A stretch of DNA of 64,000 nucleotides from Zizania palustris (lineage: Eukaryota; Streptophyta; Magnoliopsida; Poales; Poaceae), in the NCBI GenBank assembly GCA_019279435.1, contig JAAALK010000288.1, positions 57,377,363 through 57,441,362 on the forward strand, read 5' to 3'. The translations under genes and the position numbers were made by a program. This document shows positions 53,114 through 62,922 of the stretch, piece by piece; the stretch's first letter is position 1, and each line of letters starts with the position of its first letter. The notes below the pieces were generated by a model. That model was not told where the DNA came from, searched no databases, and saw only the letters and a program-made list of their open reading frames with translations.

Positions 53114-55097
53114 TGTTGGACCGGAAACGGCGACCAGAGGGGGGGTGAATGGGAGCTTTTAAAAATTCTGGCTAAAGACTTAGCCTCCGGATTCAGTTCT
53201 GTCTTCTGTGGAACAGGCTTCGAACACTACCTTCGAAGGTCTGGTTCGGAGGTACTTCGACAGCTCCGAACACAGGCTTCGCAGGAGCAAAAGTTCGAAG
53301 CCAAGAAGACTTCGCTCCACTAACACCCTTCGAAAATCTACTCTGCTAAGTCAGTGCAGGCTCCGCACACGAGGTGCAACGAGCAGGCTTCGCACTTCAC
53401 CCTTCGCAAGAGTGGACTGCCCTCTGAGGACTTCGACCAAGTACTTGGCGACAGCAACTGGTGCTGGGCTTCGTACGCGAAGGTCTAAACGCACACAAAA
53501 GGACTACGCTAAGGGCTTCGACACAAGAAGCACTTCGGGATACGATCAGGGCTTCGCTAGTAAGCAGCGAGGTCTTGCCTCGTGTTACACAGAGCGACAG
53601 CACACTGAAAAACACACTTCGCGAGAATAACAACCTTCGCCCAAACAGGCTTCGGTGCACTAAAATCTAGCGAGGTATGTAAAGCGAGCTCAAGCAAAAA
53701 CCACAAAGAAGCAGGGCTTCGCCGCTTGAACAAGGAACACAAAATAAATGAACTCTGGATGAATACAGCGAGGTCTGTTTACAGGAGCTCAACAGTAAAT
53801 GCTCAAAGTGTTAAATGTTACCTACCGAGCCCCCATATTTATAGCCCACGGCTTCATCCTAAGGAAGTGACTACTTTACCCCTAGGGTTTACAACAGATT
53901 TGTCTCTACAGAACTAAGGGGTACAAAAGGTAGTCCACCTTTATTTTGGAGGCTTCTCTGTCAGCTTTGCAGAGGGGACAGTGTCAGCCTTTTCAGAACA
54001 GACAGTGTCAGCCTTTACAGTGTTGACTTCTGGAACCTCCCTTCGCACCGGAGGGTGCGGTAGCTTCGGCGAGAAGCCTGCAGCCTGTTGGCCTTCGCTC
54101 CGCTGAAGAAGTCCTTCGATACAGTGACGGTTTTAAGCCGAAGCCGTCAAAGCCCTTGGGCCTTCGCACTACCACCTCCGGAGTGGATCACCACGGCTTC
54201 GCAGCTACTCCCAGCTCGAACACCGTCCGTCCGTGTACCGAAGCCATGCATGGCCGAAGCACCACAAGACAACCTTGCTCCGGAGCTAGTCTTGCTCCGA
54301 AGTCTTCCTCCCTCCGAAGCCCCACCTTCGGAGTTCCACCCTTCGAAGTCCCTCCTTCGTCCAAGGCCTCCGCATGAAGCATTCCATGAGCCCTTCGTCG
54401 CAGTGCCTCTCCCCGAGCACACTCCTCGACGAGCCTCACCCGGACCATGCCTTCGATGCGCCTCGACTTCTGAGACCTTCGTCGGGCACCTTCGAGTGTC
54501 TCCCTCCGGAGCACACTTCGAACCCTTGCCTCCGCAGAGGACTTGTTCCATCCAACTCCGAAGTCACTCCATCCGGAGTACCTTCGAAGTGCCTCACCTC
54601 CGAGGACTTTGTCTCGGAGTACCTTCAGCCGGAGCCACGCTCCGCACTCTCTGCCTTCACCTGGCACGCCTCGACACGAGGACCGACCCGGACCACCTTC
54701 GCAGCCACCGTGACGGAGCTCCCCGCTCCCTGGCATCAAGCCTCCTGCTTAACCCAGGTTCACCTGACTCGAACCTTGTCCGTCTCCTCCGAAGTCCCTG
54801 CGCACCACAGACAAGCAGACAAGTGTATCCAGTACTCCGGAGACCTCTCCGGGTTAGCAACCTCCGGTACACACTCCGGTGTACCGCCCAAAATACCGAA
54901 GCCTTCGGTACAAACCCAGTCATCGTGTACTGTCGGACCCCTCCGACAGGCACACTCCGCTGCAACAGCTGCAGCAAGCAAACACCGAACACACTTCGAT
55001 GAGACCACCTCCGAACCCCCTTCGGAGGTACCCTTCGAACAGAGGGTAAAGCCTGTCAATCACTCATCACAACACCGCAACCACCCTTGGTTTCTCA
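53114..55097 (-). mobile_element. 3' LTR of Sirevirus-like copia E
   Basis: Plus strand TGTTGGACCGGAAACGGCGA...CCTTGGTTTCTCA, 1984 bp. Same start module as B, C and D (GACCAGAGGGGG then GTGAATGGG). Very rich in CTTCGAAG, TCCGAAG and GGAG words. CCATATTTATAGCCC near 53832 is TATA-like on the minus strand. Overlapping plus-strand frames of about 300 codons (54088-55291) come from CG-rich repeats lacking stops and show no domain. Confidence 0.85.
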
Positions 55098-56202
55098 ATC
55101 TCCCCCTTGATGAGTGCATTGACAACCAAATCCAATTTCAAGAAAAAATGAAAAACTTTCAGCACACAAGTGACCATAAAAACTCAGAAAAGAGCCAAAG
55201 CATGTCACTTGATAAAAGAATTTTTATCCCCCTTTGTAGAAGAGAAAAAGCCCCTTTGGCAAATCTCCCCTTGGATAAAAACTCCCCCTGAGTTGAGCAA
55301 ATTTTTCTCCCCCTTTATGTCAAAATCTCTCCCCCTTTAGAAATTATGCCTTCTTGCGGTAGAGAACATAGCAAATCTCTCCCCTTTGGCAATGCAAGCA
55401 TCAAGGAGCAGTCAAAAGATGCAAAGCTTCGAAATGAGCAGAATTGCAAAGACATATAATGCAAAAATATGCCAATATTAACACCAATGATCATGTGCTC
55501 AGCTCAATTTAACAATCTGTGAAACAAGATGATGGCATGTGATTTTTCATTTGAAGTAAAAGCATCACACTTAATCACAGCAGCTAGACATGAGAAGGCA
55601 AGGACTGCGCAAGGCTAACAAATTCTACCCTAGACAGACAAGGCTTGTTCAAAAGGAGCTTTGAAAGTAAACTTGATGATCAATTAATTTGTTGTTCTTT
55701 TCTTAATGCCAGGGGTTATTTGTTGTCCACCTTATACTTTCCAATCAGGCCAAGCCTAGGCATGAAAGCCATCTGAAGCTTAAGGCGGTGATTTTGGCAT
55801 ACACTACACTATCCCAGTTCAGACCGAGGTGCAATGGTAAGCAGTCTAGAATAGAGTAGTGCGACAAACAGACCCTCCTGGATCTTTTCATTTAAACCAG
55901 ACAAATCATGGATTTTTGAATTTGTATTCAGGTGAATTGAATATTTTGATGAATATCCATGAATAAAGAACACACTTGTCAAGTTGCAAATTTGAGCATC
56001 CAAGGAACATGTCTTGCTGTCAAGTAGATAAAAGATAGCTAAAAGCAGTCCTGCCTAAACAAGCTAGATACACGATTGTGCGGTGAGCAAGTTTTGATTT
56101 TAGAAAATAAAACATCATGCACAACCAAGTTCCAGGACATATTTCATAGAGCTGAGCTGTCATGATTTCTTTGAATTAAAAGCAGGCATATAATAGCAAA
56201 AG
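55098..56202 (-). other. Noncoding 3' region of copia E with repeated polypurine tracts
   Basis: Minus-strand polypurine runs beside the LTR (CAAGGGGGAGATTG) and at about 55230, 55262, 55285, 55305 and 55330 (AAAGGGGGAGAGATTTTGAC). Later AT-rich sequence matches D and B 3' regions (GCCAGGGGTTATTTG; GCTTAAGGCGGTGATTTTGG). Ends at the gap. Confidence 0.82.
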
Positions 56203-57202
56203 NNNNNNNNNNNNNNNNNNNNNNNNNNNNNNNNNNNNNNNNNNNNNNNNNNNNNNNNNNNNNNNNNNNNNNNNNNNNNNNNNNNNNNNNNNNNNNNNNN
56301 NNNNNNNNNNNNNNNNNNNNNNNNNNNNNNNNNNNNNNNNNNNNNNNNNNNNNNNNNNNNNNNNNNNNNNNNNNNNNNNNNNNNNNNNNNNNNNNNNNNN
56401 NNNNNNNNNNNNNNNNNNNNNNNNNNNNNNNNNNNNNNNNNNNNNNNNNNNNNNNNNNNNNNNNNNNNNNNNNNNNNNNNNNNNNNNNNNNNNNNNNNNN
56501 NNNNNNNNNNNNNNNNNNNNNNNNNNNNNNNNNNNNNNNNNNNNNNNNNNNNNNNNNNNNNNNNNNNNNNNNNNNNNNNNNNNNNNNNNNNNNNNNNNNN
56601 NNNNNNNNNNNNNNNNNNNNNNNNNNNNNNNNNNNNNNNNNNNNNNNNNNNNNNNNNNNNNNNNNNNNNNNNNNNNNNNNNNNNNNNNNNNNNNNNNNNN
56701 NNNNNNNNNNNNNNNNNNNNNNNNNNNNNNNNNNNNNNNNNNNNNNNNNNNNNNNNNNNNNNNNNNNNNNNNNNNNNNNNNNNNNNNNNNNNNNNNNNNN
56801 NNNNNNNNNNNNNNNNNNNNNNNNNNNNNNNNNNNNNNNNNNNNNNNNNNNNNNNNNNNNNNNNNNNNNNNNNNNNNNNNNNNNNNNNNNNNNNNNNNNN
56901 NNNNNNNNNNNNNNNNNNNNNNNNNNNNNNNNNNNNNNNNNNNNNNNNNNNNNNNNNNNNNNNNNNNNNNNNNNNNNNNNNNNNNNNNNNNNNNNNNNNN
57001 NNNNNNNNNNNNNNNNNNNNNNNNNNNNNNNNNNNNNNNNNNNNNNNNNNNNNNNNNNNNNNNNNNNNNNNNNNNNNNNNNNNNNNNNNNNNNNNNNNNN
57101 NNNNNNNNNNNNNNNNNNNNNNNNNNNNNNNNNNNNNNNNNNNNNNNNNNNNNNNNNNNNNNNNNNNNNNNNNNNNNNNNNNNNNNNNNNNNNNNNNNNN
57201 NN
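56203..57202. other. Assembly gap, 1000 N
   Basis: Exactly 1000 N, a conventional placeholder of unknown true size. By context it should hide the internal and 5' LTR part of copia E and most of copia H gag-pol. Frames drawn across it are meaningless. Confidence 0.99.
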
Positions 57203-58021
57203 CAAAATGGTTCACCACTTAAGGGGATGGATTAAAAATATGCAAAGAATTGGTTCTTGTGCAAGTGGGAGATTGAAGGTTATGCCCATGAAAATTCAAT
57301 GGATTGGAAGTTCCGATAGGTAGTATCGAAAGTTCCGGTTAATTTCTGGTCTCGATACAGAGAGCAATTGTTGCTTTGGAAGTTCCAATATGGTATCGGA
57401 AGTTCCGATTTGGAATCAGAGGAATTTTGTACTGGTCAGAAGTTCCGAGGTGGGCGATAACAAATTGGATCTATTGCGTGTCGTACTATGTCACGAGACC
57501 TAAAATACCCTATTGAAAGTTCCGATGCGGGATCGGAAGTTCTGACGTGGGCAAACAGATTAGATCTGTTATAGTTTCAGGATAAGAACTACCCAGGGGC
57601 CCTCAGCCCCATATAAGAAGAGGAGGACATCTTGGGGAGAGCAATAAGCCTAGATTAGACCTAGCCTCTCAAGAGTTCTCTCCTCCCCTTCTTGATGTCA
57701 AACGTTGAGGTCAAGCATCCCTGTCTCTCACGTGTGGCGTTAGCACGCTGCCGTAGGAGGTACTCCATCCCTGTACGTGTGGACTCCATGGAGGCGTTGC
57801 TCCAATAGCGATGCTCGTAAACGTCTAAATGTGAACGACTACGTCATCTTCATTGATCGGATCGATGAAGGACGGCAATGACAAAGGGAGGAGAGGCTAG
57901 ACGTGCTACTCCAACATCTTATTTCGCTGCACCTAGCGTGTAAAGTGCTAGAAGGTACCGATCTATGATCTCACACGTGCATGAGACTAGGGCCATAGGG
58001 CGGAAATTTTGAATTTGCCGG
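57203..58021 (+). mobile_element. Polypurine tract and 3' LTR of copia H, first part
   Basis: GCAAGTGGGAGAT (57261-57273) is the polypurine tract. The LTR starts at 57274 TGAAGGTTATGCC and contains five or so TCGGAAGTTCCGAT variants (57300-57545) and GCCCCATATAAGAAG near 57610 (TATA-like). It is broken at GCCGG (58017-58021) by element G and resumes at 62899, ending CCTATTCCCCA at 62922. Restored length about 772 bp. Confidence 0.85.
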
Positions 58022-58531
58022 TGTTGGTGTAAAAGATTACGCTAACAGGTTTCTGTAGAAAAAAAACTAACAAACGAAGTGTTTGTGAAGCAAACTGTTC
58101 TATGCCTCCGAAAGGATAATAACTTAGAATAGTTCGAAAGTGTGTATTGAATCACTTGTATTCGGTCCCTATTACAGGGTGAAATGGGGGGTATTTATAG
58201 GCCCAAACATTAAGGAAAAGACCTATTTACCCCTCTATTACAACCGACATTAAGGAAACTATTCGGTTTCCTTAATAGGGCTAAAATGGTAAAAGACTAA
58301 TCTAATAAGAAAGAAGATAAGTCTTCCATCTTAGCTGGCAGAAAAGATCTTGAAGGGCTTTAGTTCGAAGACATACTTCGAACCAATGCCTGTCTTCGGG
58401 CTTCGAACGGGGTTCCGGGTATCTTCGAAGATAACCTTCGGAGAATCTTCGAACTGGTTGACTGCCTTCATGCATCTTCGGCAATAACCCTGAAGATGAG
58501 ATATTTTCCCCCAACAGTAGCCCCTCGAATA
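58022..58531 (-). mobile_element. Left (3') LTR and polypurine tract of element G
   Basis: LTR 58022-58516 (495 bp). GTAGCCCCTCGAATACG follows, the complement of the polypurine tract, the same as in element N. GGGGTATTTATAGGCCC near 58188 is TATA-like. Confidence 0.9.
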
Positions 58532-58842
58532 CGCTTCTCCGTTCGACCTGTAACGTTAGGAGAGCAGTATACGGAAAGAAAAGATAACCAATCATAGGGG
58601 TTATTGGTTTTTATTTTATCTCCGAAATGCATGAAGATATGAACTTCGAATTAGTCTTAAGGTAGTTACTTTTCGAACTATCTTAGAATTAACTCAGGAA
58701 GTTCGAAAGTCTTTTAGACTTAGAAGATATAGCCGTTAGTTTCTGTTTACAACGGAAACTGTAGCAGGCGTTAATTTCGCGAAAGAAGTAACGGCAGGAA
58801 TGCGAAACGACATGGATTAACGGTAAGAAAGTGAAGTCTAGG

Positions 58843-58851
58843 CTATAAATT
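58843..58851 (+). promoter_or_regulatory. TATA box of accessory gene, element G
   Basis: CTATAAATT lies 128 bp before the ATG at 58971, outside the LTR. Position matches the copies in A and N. Confidence 0.6.
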
Positions 58852-58970
58852 AAGGGCTTAGAAGTTACCCGGTTACCTTTTCACCGCTTTCTCACAATCA
58901 AAAGATTTCTGAGCCCCTTGAGTTCTTAAACCCTAGCCTCCAGTTCCTCCAAAGCGATCCAGAGATTGCA

Positions 58971-61900
58971 ATGGCGAAGACCAAGGGATCAGCGCCTCCG
59001 TCGATTGTGGCTCGGCAACAGGCGGCAGCAGCGGCAGCAGCAACGTTGGCGGCGATACCTTCGGCGGCCGCAGCAACATCTATGGCGGCTGGAGGGGGAA
59101 ACCCCCAAATCTCTGCTGACCAAGGTTTGAGCCCCCCGTCAACCAAGTATTTAGATCAGTCCTTCCAGTTGGGGTCTTTGACCTGCAAAAGAGAGTCCTT
59201 GACAATCGCAGTAGGAGGGAATATCGGTGCGGGAGTTATGATTCGGAAGCCGGGGAAAGAAGTAATTCCAGTGCCAAGACCCGGAGAAGTGGTAGTGTTC
59301 GAAGCCTTCTTCGAAGCAGGCTTGGGTCTCCCTGCAGTGGACTTCTTGGCGGAGGTACTCGACCTATTCCATGTAACCCTCCCCCAACTATCTCCGAATG
59401 CGGTAGCTAGATTAGCTATCTTTGAGTGGGCCTTGAGAGCCGAAGGATGTGAAGGAAGGGCTGAAATCTTCGCTGCATTACATAGAGCAACCTGCCAGCC
59501 GAAAACCTTCGTAACTCCCGGAGGTGAAAAAGTAGTAATATCTTTTGGCAGTATCAACTTTAGACTTCGGGATGAGTATGCCCTTCGCTTTCCTGCTAAA
59601 GCTATCAACGCCAGATGGTACACCGATTGGATTCTGAAATGGTTCTATGCTGAAGTTGGGGCAAGCAATCCTCTGGCTGGACCGCTTAAAGAAATCCAAT
59701 TCCGAAAGGAAGCTTTGGTGCGACCCGACGAAGGCCAATTCGAAGCCCGTCTGAACCTGCTTGAAAAAGTTAGCCGAAGGCTTAGTATGCGAGACTTGGC
59801 TGAAGAATTCATTGGTCTTCAAATTCCTCCACTGATGGCCAACTGGCCTATCATCTTCGAAGATGACTCCGAAGGCGGTCTTCGCAAAATTAACTTCACT
59901 TCAAGTCCTACAGGTAACTTCGAAACCAACATGCATTAAACATATTTACTTCGAAGAAAAAACTAACTTGAATTATTTATTTTGCAGTTTCTTCAGCCCC
60001 TGTTACTTCAGAACAGATTATAAGGGCTTCGGAAAAGATCTTGGGTGCTCCAACTCCGACTGAGAAAGAGTGGCGAATTAAACTGGTTGGGAGTTGGGAG
60101 AGATTTAACAGAGTATGGGGAATGCTGAAACTCACTCCTCCCCCTCTGATGGATTGGGCGCCTTTGGAGAAAGGGCCTCAGAAAAGGAAAGCCGAAGCTG
60201 GAACTTCAAGTTCAGCAAAAACTCCGGTGAAGAAGGTGGCTCGGAAGCCGAAGAACCTTGCACCTTCAGATCCTGCACCTTCGAGCTCAAGAGCTTCGGT
60301 TTCTGACTCCCAAGAAGAAACGGGGAGATTGCTTGTGCACCTGATGGAAGAGAATGAAACTCAAAGGGCCGCACAAGCCAAAGTACCTGCGAACGTACCG
60401 GAGTCCGGAGATAATGTTGATCAACCAAGGACTTCGGTAGTTCAAGAAGATGCAACTCAGGACGGAGTCCTGTGAATGAAAGTGGGGTCGAAGTCACTAT
60501 GGCTTCGATTCCCGAAGAAGCAACGAGGACTGCCCAGGACGATGCTCCTGTAGTCCAAGATTTAACGGCTGATTCGGATGATGACTTCATTTTTGATCCT
60601 CCGATCAGTCCAGTGCTCGATCTCCCGGAGAATGTCGAAGGTAGATTTCGCATAATTCATATCAATTTATGCAAAATTATACAATGTATAATATTTTTGT
60701 TTTTTCAGAGCCTCCTGTTGTCGAAGTACCTCACGAAGATACAATTCAAAGGCCTTCGACAACTTCGGAGCCACACCCGGAGGTTACTCAACAGGGGCCT
60801 GGAAGAGGTAAAAGACACATAGAGCCTCTCCCTACTCAAGGATCGACTTCATCTGAGTCAACAGATGAAAGTGAATCAACTGAGGGGGGCCATCTTCAGA
60901 AGTTCCAAGGGCCTCGGAAGAACTCTCCGGACCTTCGCTAAGCAGAGCTGATTAGAAGGCTTCAGTAATGCTTCCTCTCATAACTCCTTTTTTGGAGGAG
61001 AAAACCGGACTTGGGACTTTGGTTAAACCTTTGGGTCAAGCCAGTCGCAAAGTCGGGGAAACAGAACTGGTAGCCCTTTTAAGCAGAGCGAAAAGTTCGG
61101 AGCTTAACATTGCTGTAGAAAGAGCAGCTTATCAGGTATAAAGCATCTTCGAACCAAATAGCAAATTATATATGAATAATTTCTTATTTCAGTTTTTCTT
61201 TTTTCTTAGCAAGCAGTCTTGGCCCGCGCTGCAGCTTTATCGGGCGAAAATGAAATTGCTCAACTTCGGGAAGAAAACGAAGCTCTTCAAAGAAATTTTA
61301 ACTTCTCCGAAGGTCGAGTAGCTCAGATGGATAATATAATATTAGCAGAGCGAAGGGCCAGGCAAAGCTTTGAGGCTGCGAAGAAAGAGCTCGAAGCAGA
61401 AAGAATTGTGCTTCGAGCAGAAATTGAAAGACTGCGGAAGGAGGATGCTGCTAAGGGGTCCGAACTTGTGAGGGTCCAAGAAGAGGCTAGCCAACTCCTG
61501 ACTCAAAAGAATACTTTGACTACGGAGAATGCTAGAATTTCCGGAGTTCTAGCAGAAACGACTTCGGTCAAGGATGCGCTTATTGAGGAAAGGCTTAAGT
61601 CTGAGAAGGTGGCTTCGGAGGTCATCGAGCAGATGCTAGGTGTCTTGGAGTACTTCGGTACTACTGGATCACTACCTTCAGATGACAATGTGACTCTGCT
61701 GCGCCGGTTAAAGAGGATCCAAGGAGCAGCGAAGCAAATGAAGACGGCAGGCATGCATTATGGAGAACTCTCCGGACAAGTGTCTGCCCTTGGATTACTT
61801 CGTTACTACGAGGATTTGGGCCGAACAATCACTCCGAGCGCAGAGGGCTCCATCACCTTCGACGACGCAAGACTTTTGAATCCTTCCGAAGGCGTGACTG

Positions 61901-62458
61901 CCGCCTGGCGAGCCTTTCAAACTTCATGGAGAGCCGAAGGTCGTTCTGCGATCAAGGCTTGGATTGACGAAGGCCAACGTCAGAAGCAAGTTCGGAGCCA
62001 AGCTTCGAGCAGTCAGCCTCCTCCGAACCCGCAGGTTTAGGAATTACTTAGGATTTTTTGATTATGTAAAGCTCATGCTTGTAAACATTTATCAATGAAA
62101 GTCTTGTTTGTCATATTTTTAGGCTTTGCTTCTAAAGAGTTATAAGCGTCCTCGATTTCTTATTCCTCGAGATGACTCCAGCGTAATTGCGCCCGAAGTA
62201 ATCAAAGACGTATTGTCTTATATTAATGAGGAAGATAAAGAGGTTGACGCAAACACCTCGTCTTCTGAAGACACTAATTGGTCTGAAGACGAAGGTGAAG
62301 CCCAAAATAAAAGATCTGAAGATCTTAGAAGCTGGGAAAGAAGCCCCGAGCGGCTTCGAACTTGGGCCGAGCTTCAACAAGAGCAGAAGGATTTTAGAGC
62401 TTCGAGGGGGAGGAAAAGAGTTAAACGTAATCTTTTCTACAGAAACCTGTTAGCGTAA
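58971..62458 (+). pseudogene. Five-exon accessory gene (Transposase_28-like), element G
   Basis: Best-preserved copy. Exons 58971-59913, 59988-60640, 60709-61135, 61210-62035, 62123-62458, all with GT/AG sites; exon 1 ends in phase 1, as in N. Exon 1 is fully open: Ala-rich start, GEVVVFEAFFEAGLGLPA, LSPNAVARLAIFEWALRAEG, AINARWYTDWILKWFYAEVG, MRDLAEEFIGLQIPPL. Exon 2: LGAPTPTEKEWRIKL, GSWERFNRVWGML, basic linker. Exon 4: long coiled coil from about 61240 (ENEIAQLREENEALQR) to IKAWIDEGQRQKQ; it can stop at TAG 62038 or splice at CAG|GTTTAG to exon 5. Exon 5: VIAPEVIKDVLSYINEEDKE, acidic, basic end RGRKRVKR, finishing inside inverted LTR sequence. Frame breaks near 60470 and 60940. About 1050 residues if whole. 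Role unknown. Confidence 0.85.
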
Positions 62459-62493
62459 TCTTTTACGCCAACAGTTGGCACCGTCCGTGGGGA
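62433..62493 (+). other. Inverted LTR-end/PBS junction in element G
   Basis: 62433-62473 is the reverse complement of the first 41 bp of LTR G (58022-58062; one mismatch), followed by a PBS in plus orientation, TTGGCACCGTCCGTGGGG. In an undisturbed minus-strand element this segment should read the other way. The inverted block is centred on the palindrome CCAACAGTTGG and joins the LTR at GGATAATAAC. Confidence 0.85.
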
Positions 62494-62893
62494 TAATAAC
62501 TTAGAATAGTTCGAAAGTGTGTATTGAATCACTTGTATTCGGTCCCTATTACAGGGTGAAATGGGGGGTATTTATAGGCCCAAACATTAAGGAAAAGACC
62601 TATTTACCCCTCTATTACAACCGACATTAAGGAAACTATTCGGTTTCCTTAATAGGGCTAAAATGGTAAAAGACTAATCTAATAAGAAAGAAGATAAGTC
62701 TTCCATCTTAGCTGGCAGAAAAGATCTTGAAGGGCTTTAGTTCGAAGACATACTTCGAACCAATGCCTGTCTTCGGGCTTCGAACGGGGTTCCGGGTATC
62801 TTCGAAGATAACCTTCGGAGAATCTTCGAACTGGTTGACTGCCTTCATGCATCTTCGGCAATAACCCTGAAGATGAGATATTTTCCCCCAACA
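62491..62893 (-). mobile_element. Right (5') LTR of element G, lacking its first 85 bp
   Basis: From GGATAATAACTTAG the sequence matches 58106-58516 base for base as far as read, ending CCCCCAACA at 62893. Positions equivalent to 58063-58105 are missing and 58022-58062 is present only as the inverted piece. Confidence 0.88.
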
Positions 62894-62922
62894 GCCGGCT
62901 ATCGTATCTCCCCTATTCCCCA

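Larger units (their letters stand above)
58017..62898 (-). mobile_element. Non-autonomous Tat-type element G, TSD GCCGG
   Basis: 58022-62893 (4872 bp). Outer ends are intact (TGTTGGTG...CCCCCAACA) and GCCGG flanks it at 58017-58021 and 62894-62898. The interior has a polypurine tract beside the left LTR, a five-exon plus-strand accessory gene, and a rearranged PBS/LTR junction; gag and pol are absent. LTR copies (58108-58516 and 62494-62893) look identical by eye, suggesting recent insertion. Mobilisation by a relative with gag-pol is inferred. Confidence 0.92.

Noticed and set aside
54088..55291. Two overlapping plus-strand frames of about 300 codons
   Set aside because: They lie inside LTR E and extend past its end into the 3' region. 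Composition is low-complexity from CTTCG and GGAG repeats, with no domain and no promoter on that strand.
56144..57218. Two frames of about 350 codons across the gap
   Set aside because: They consist of N positions translated as X; not sequence.
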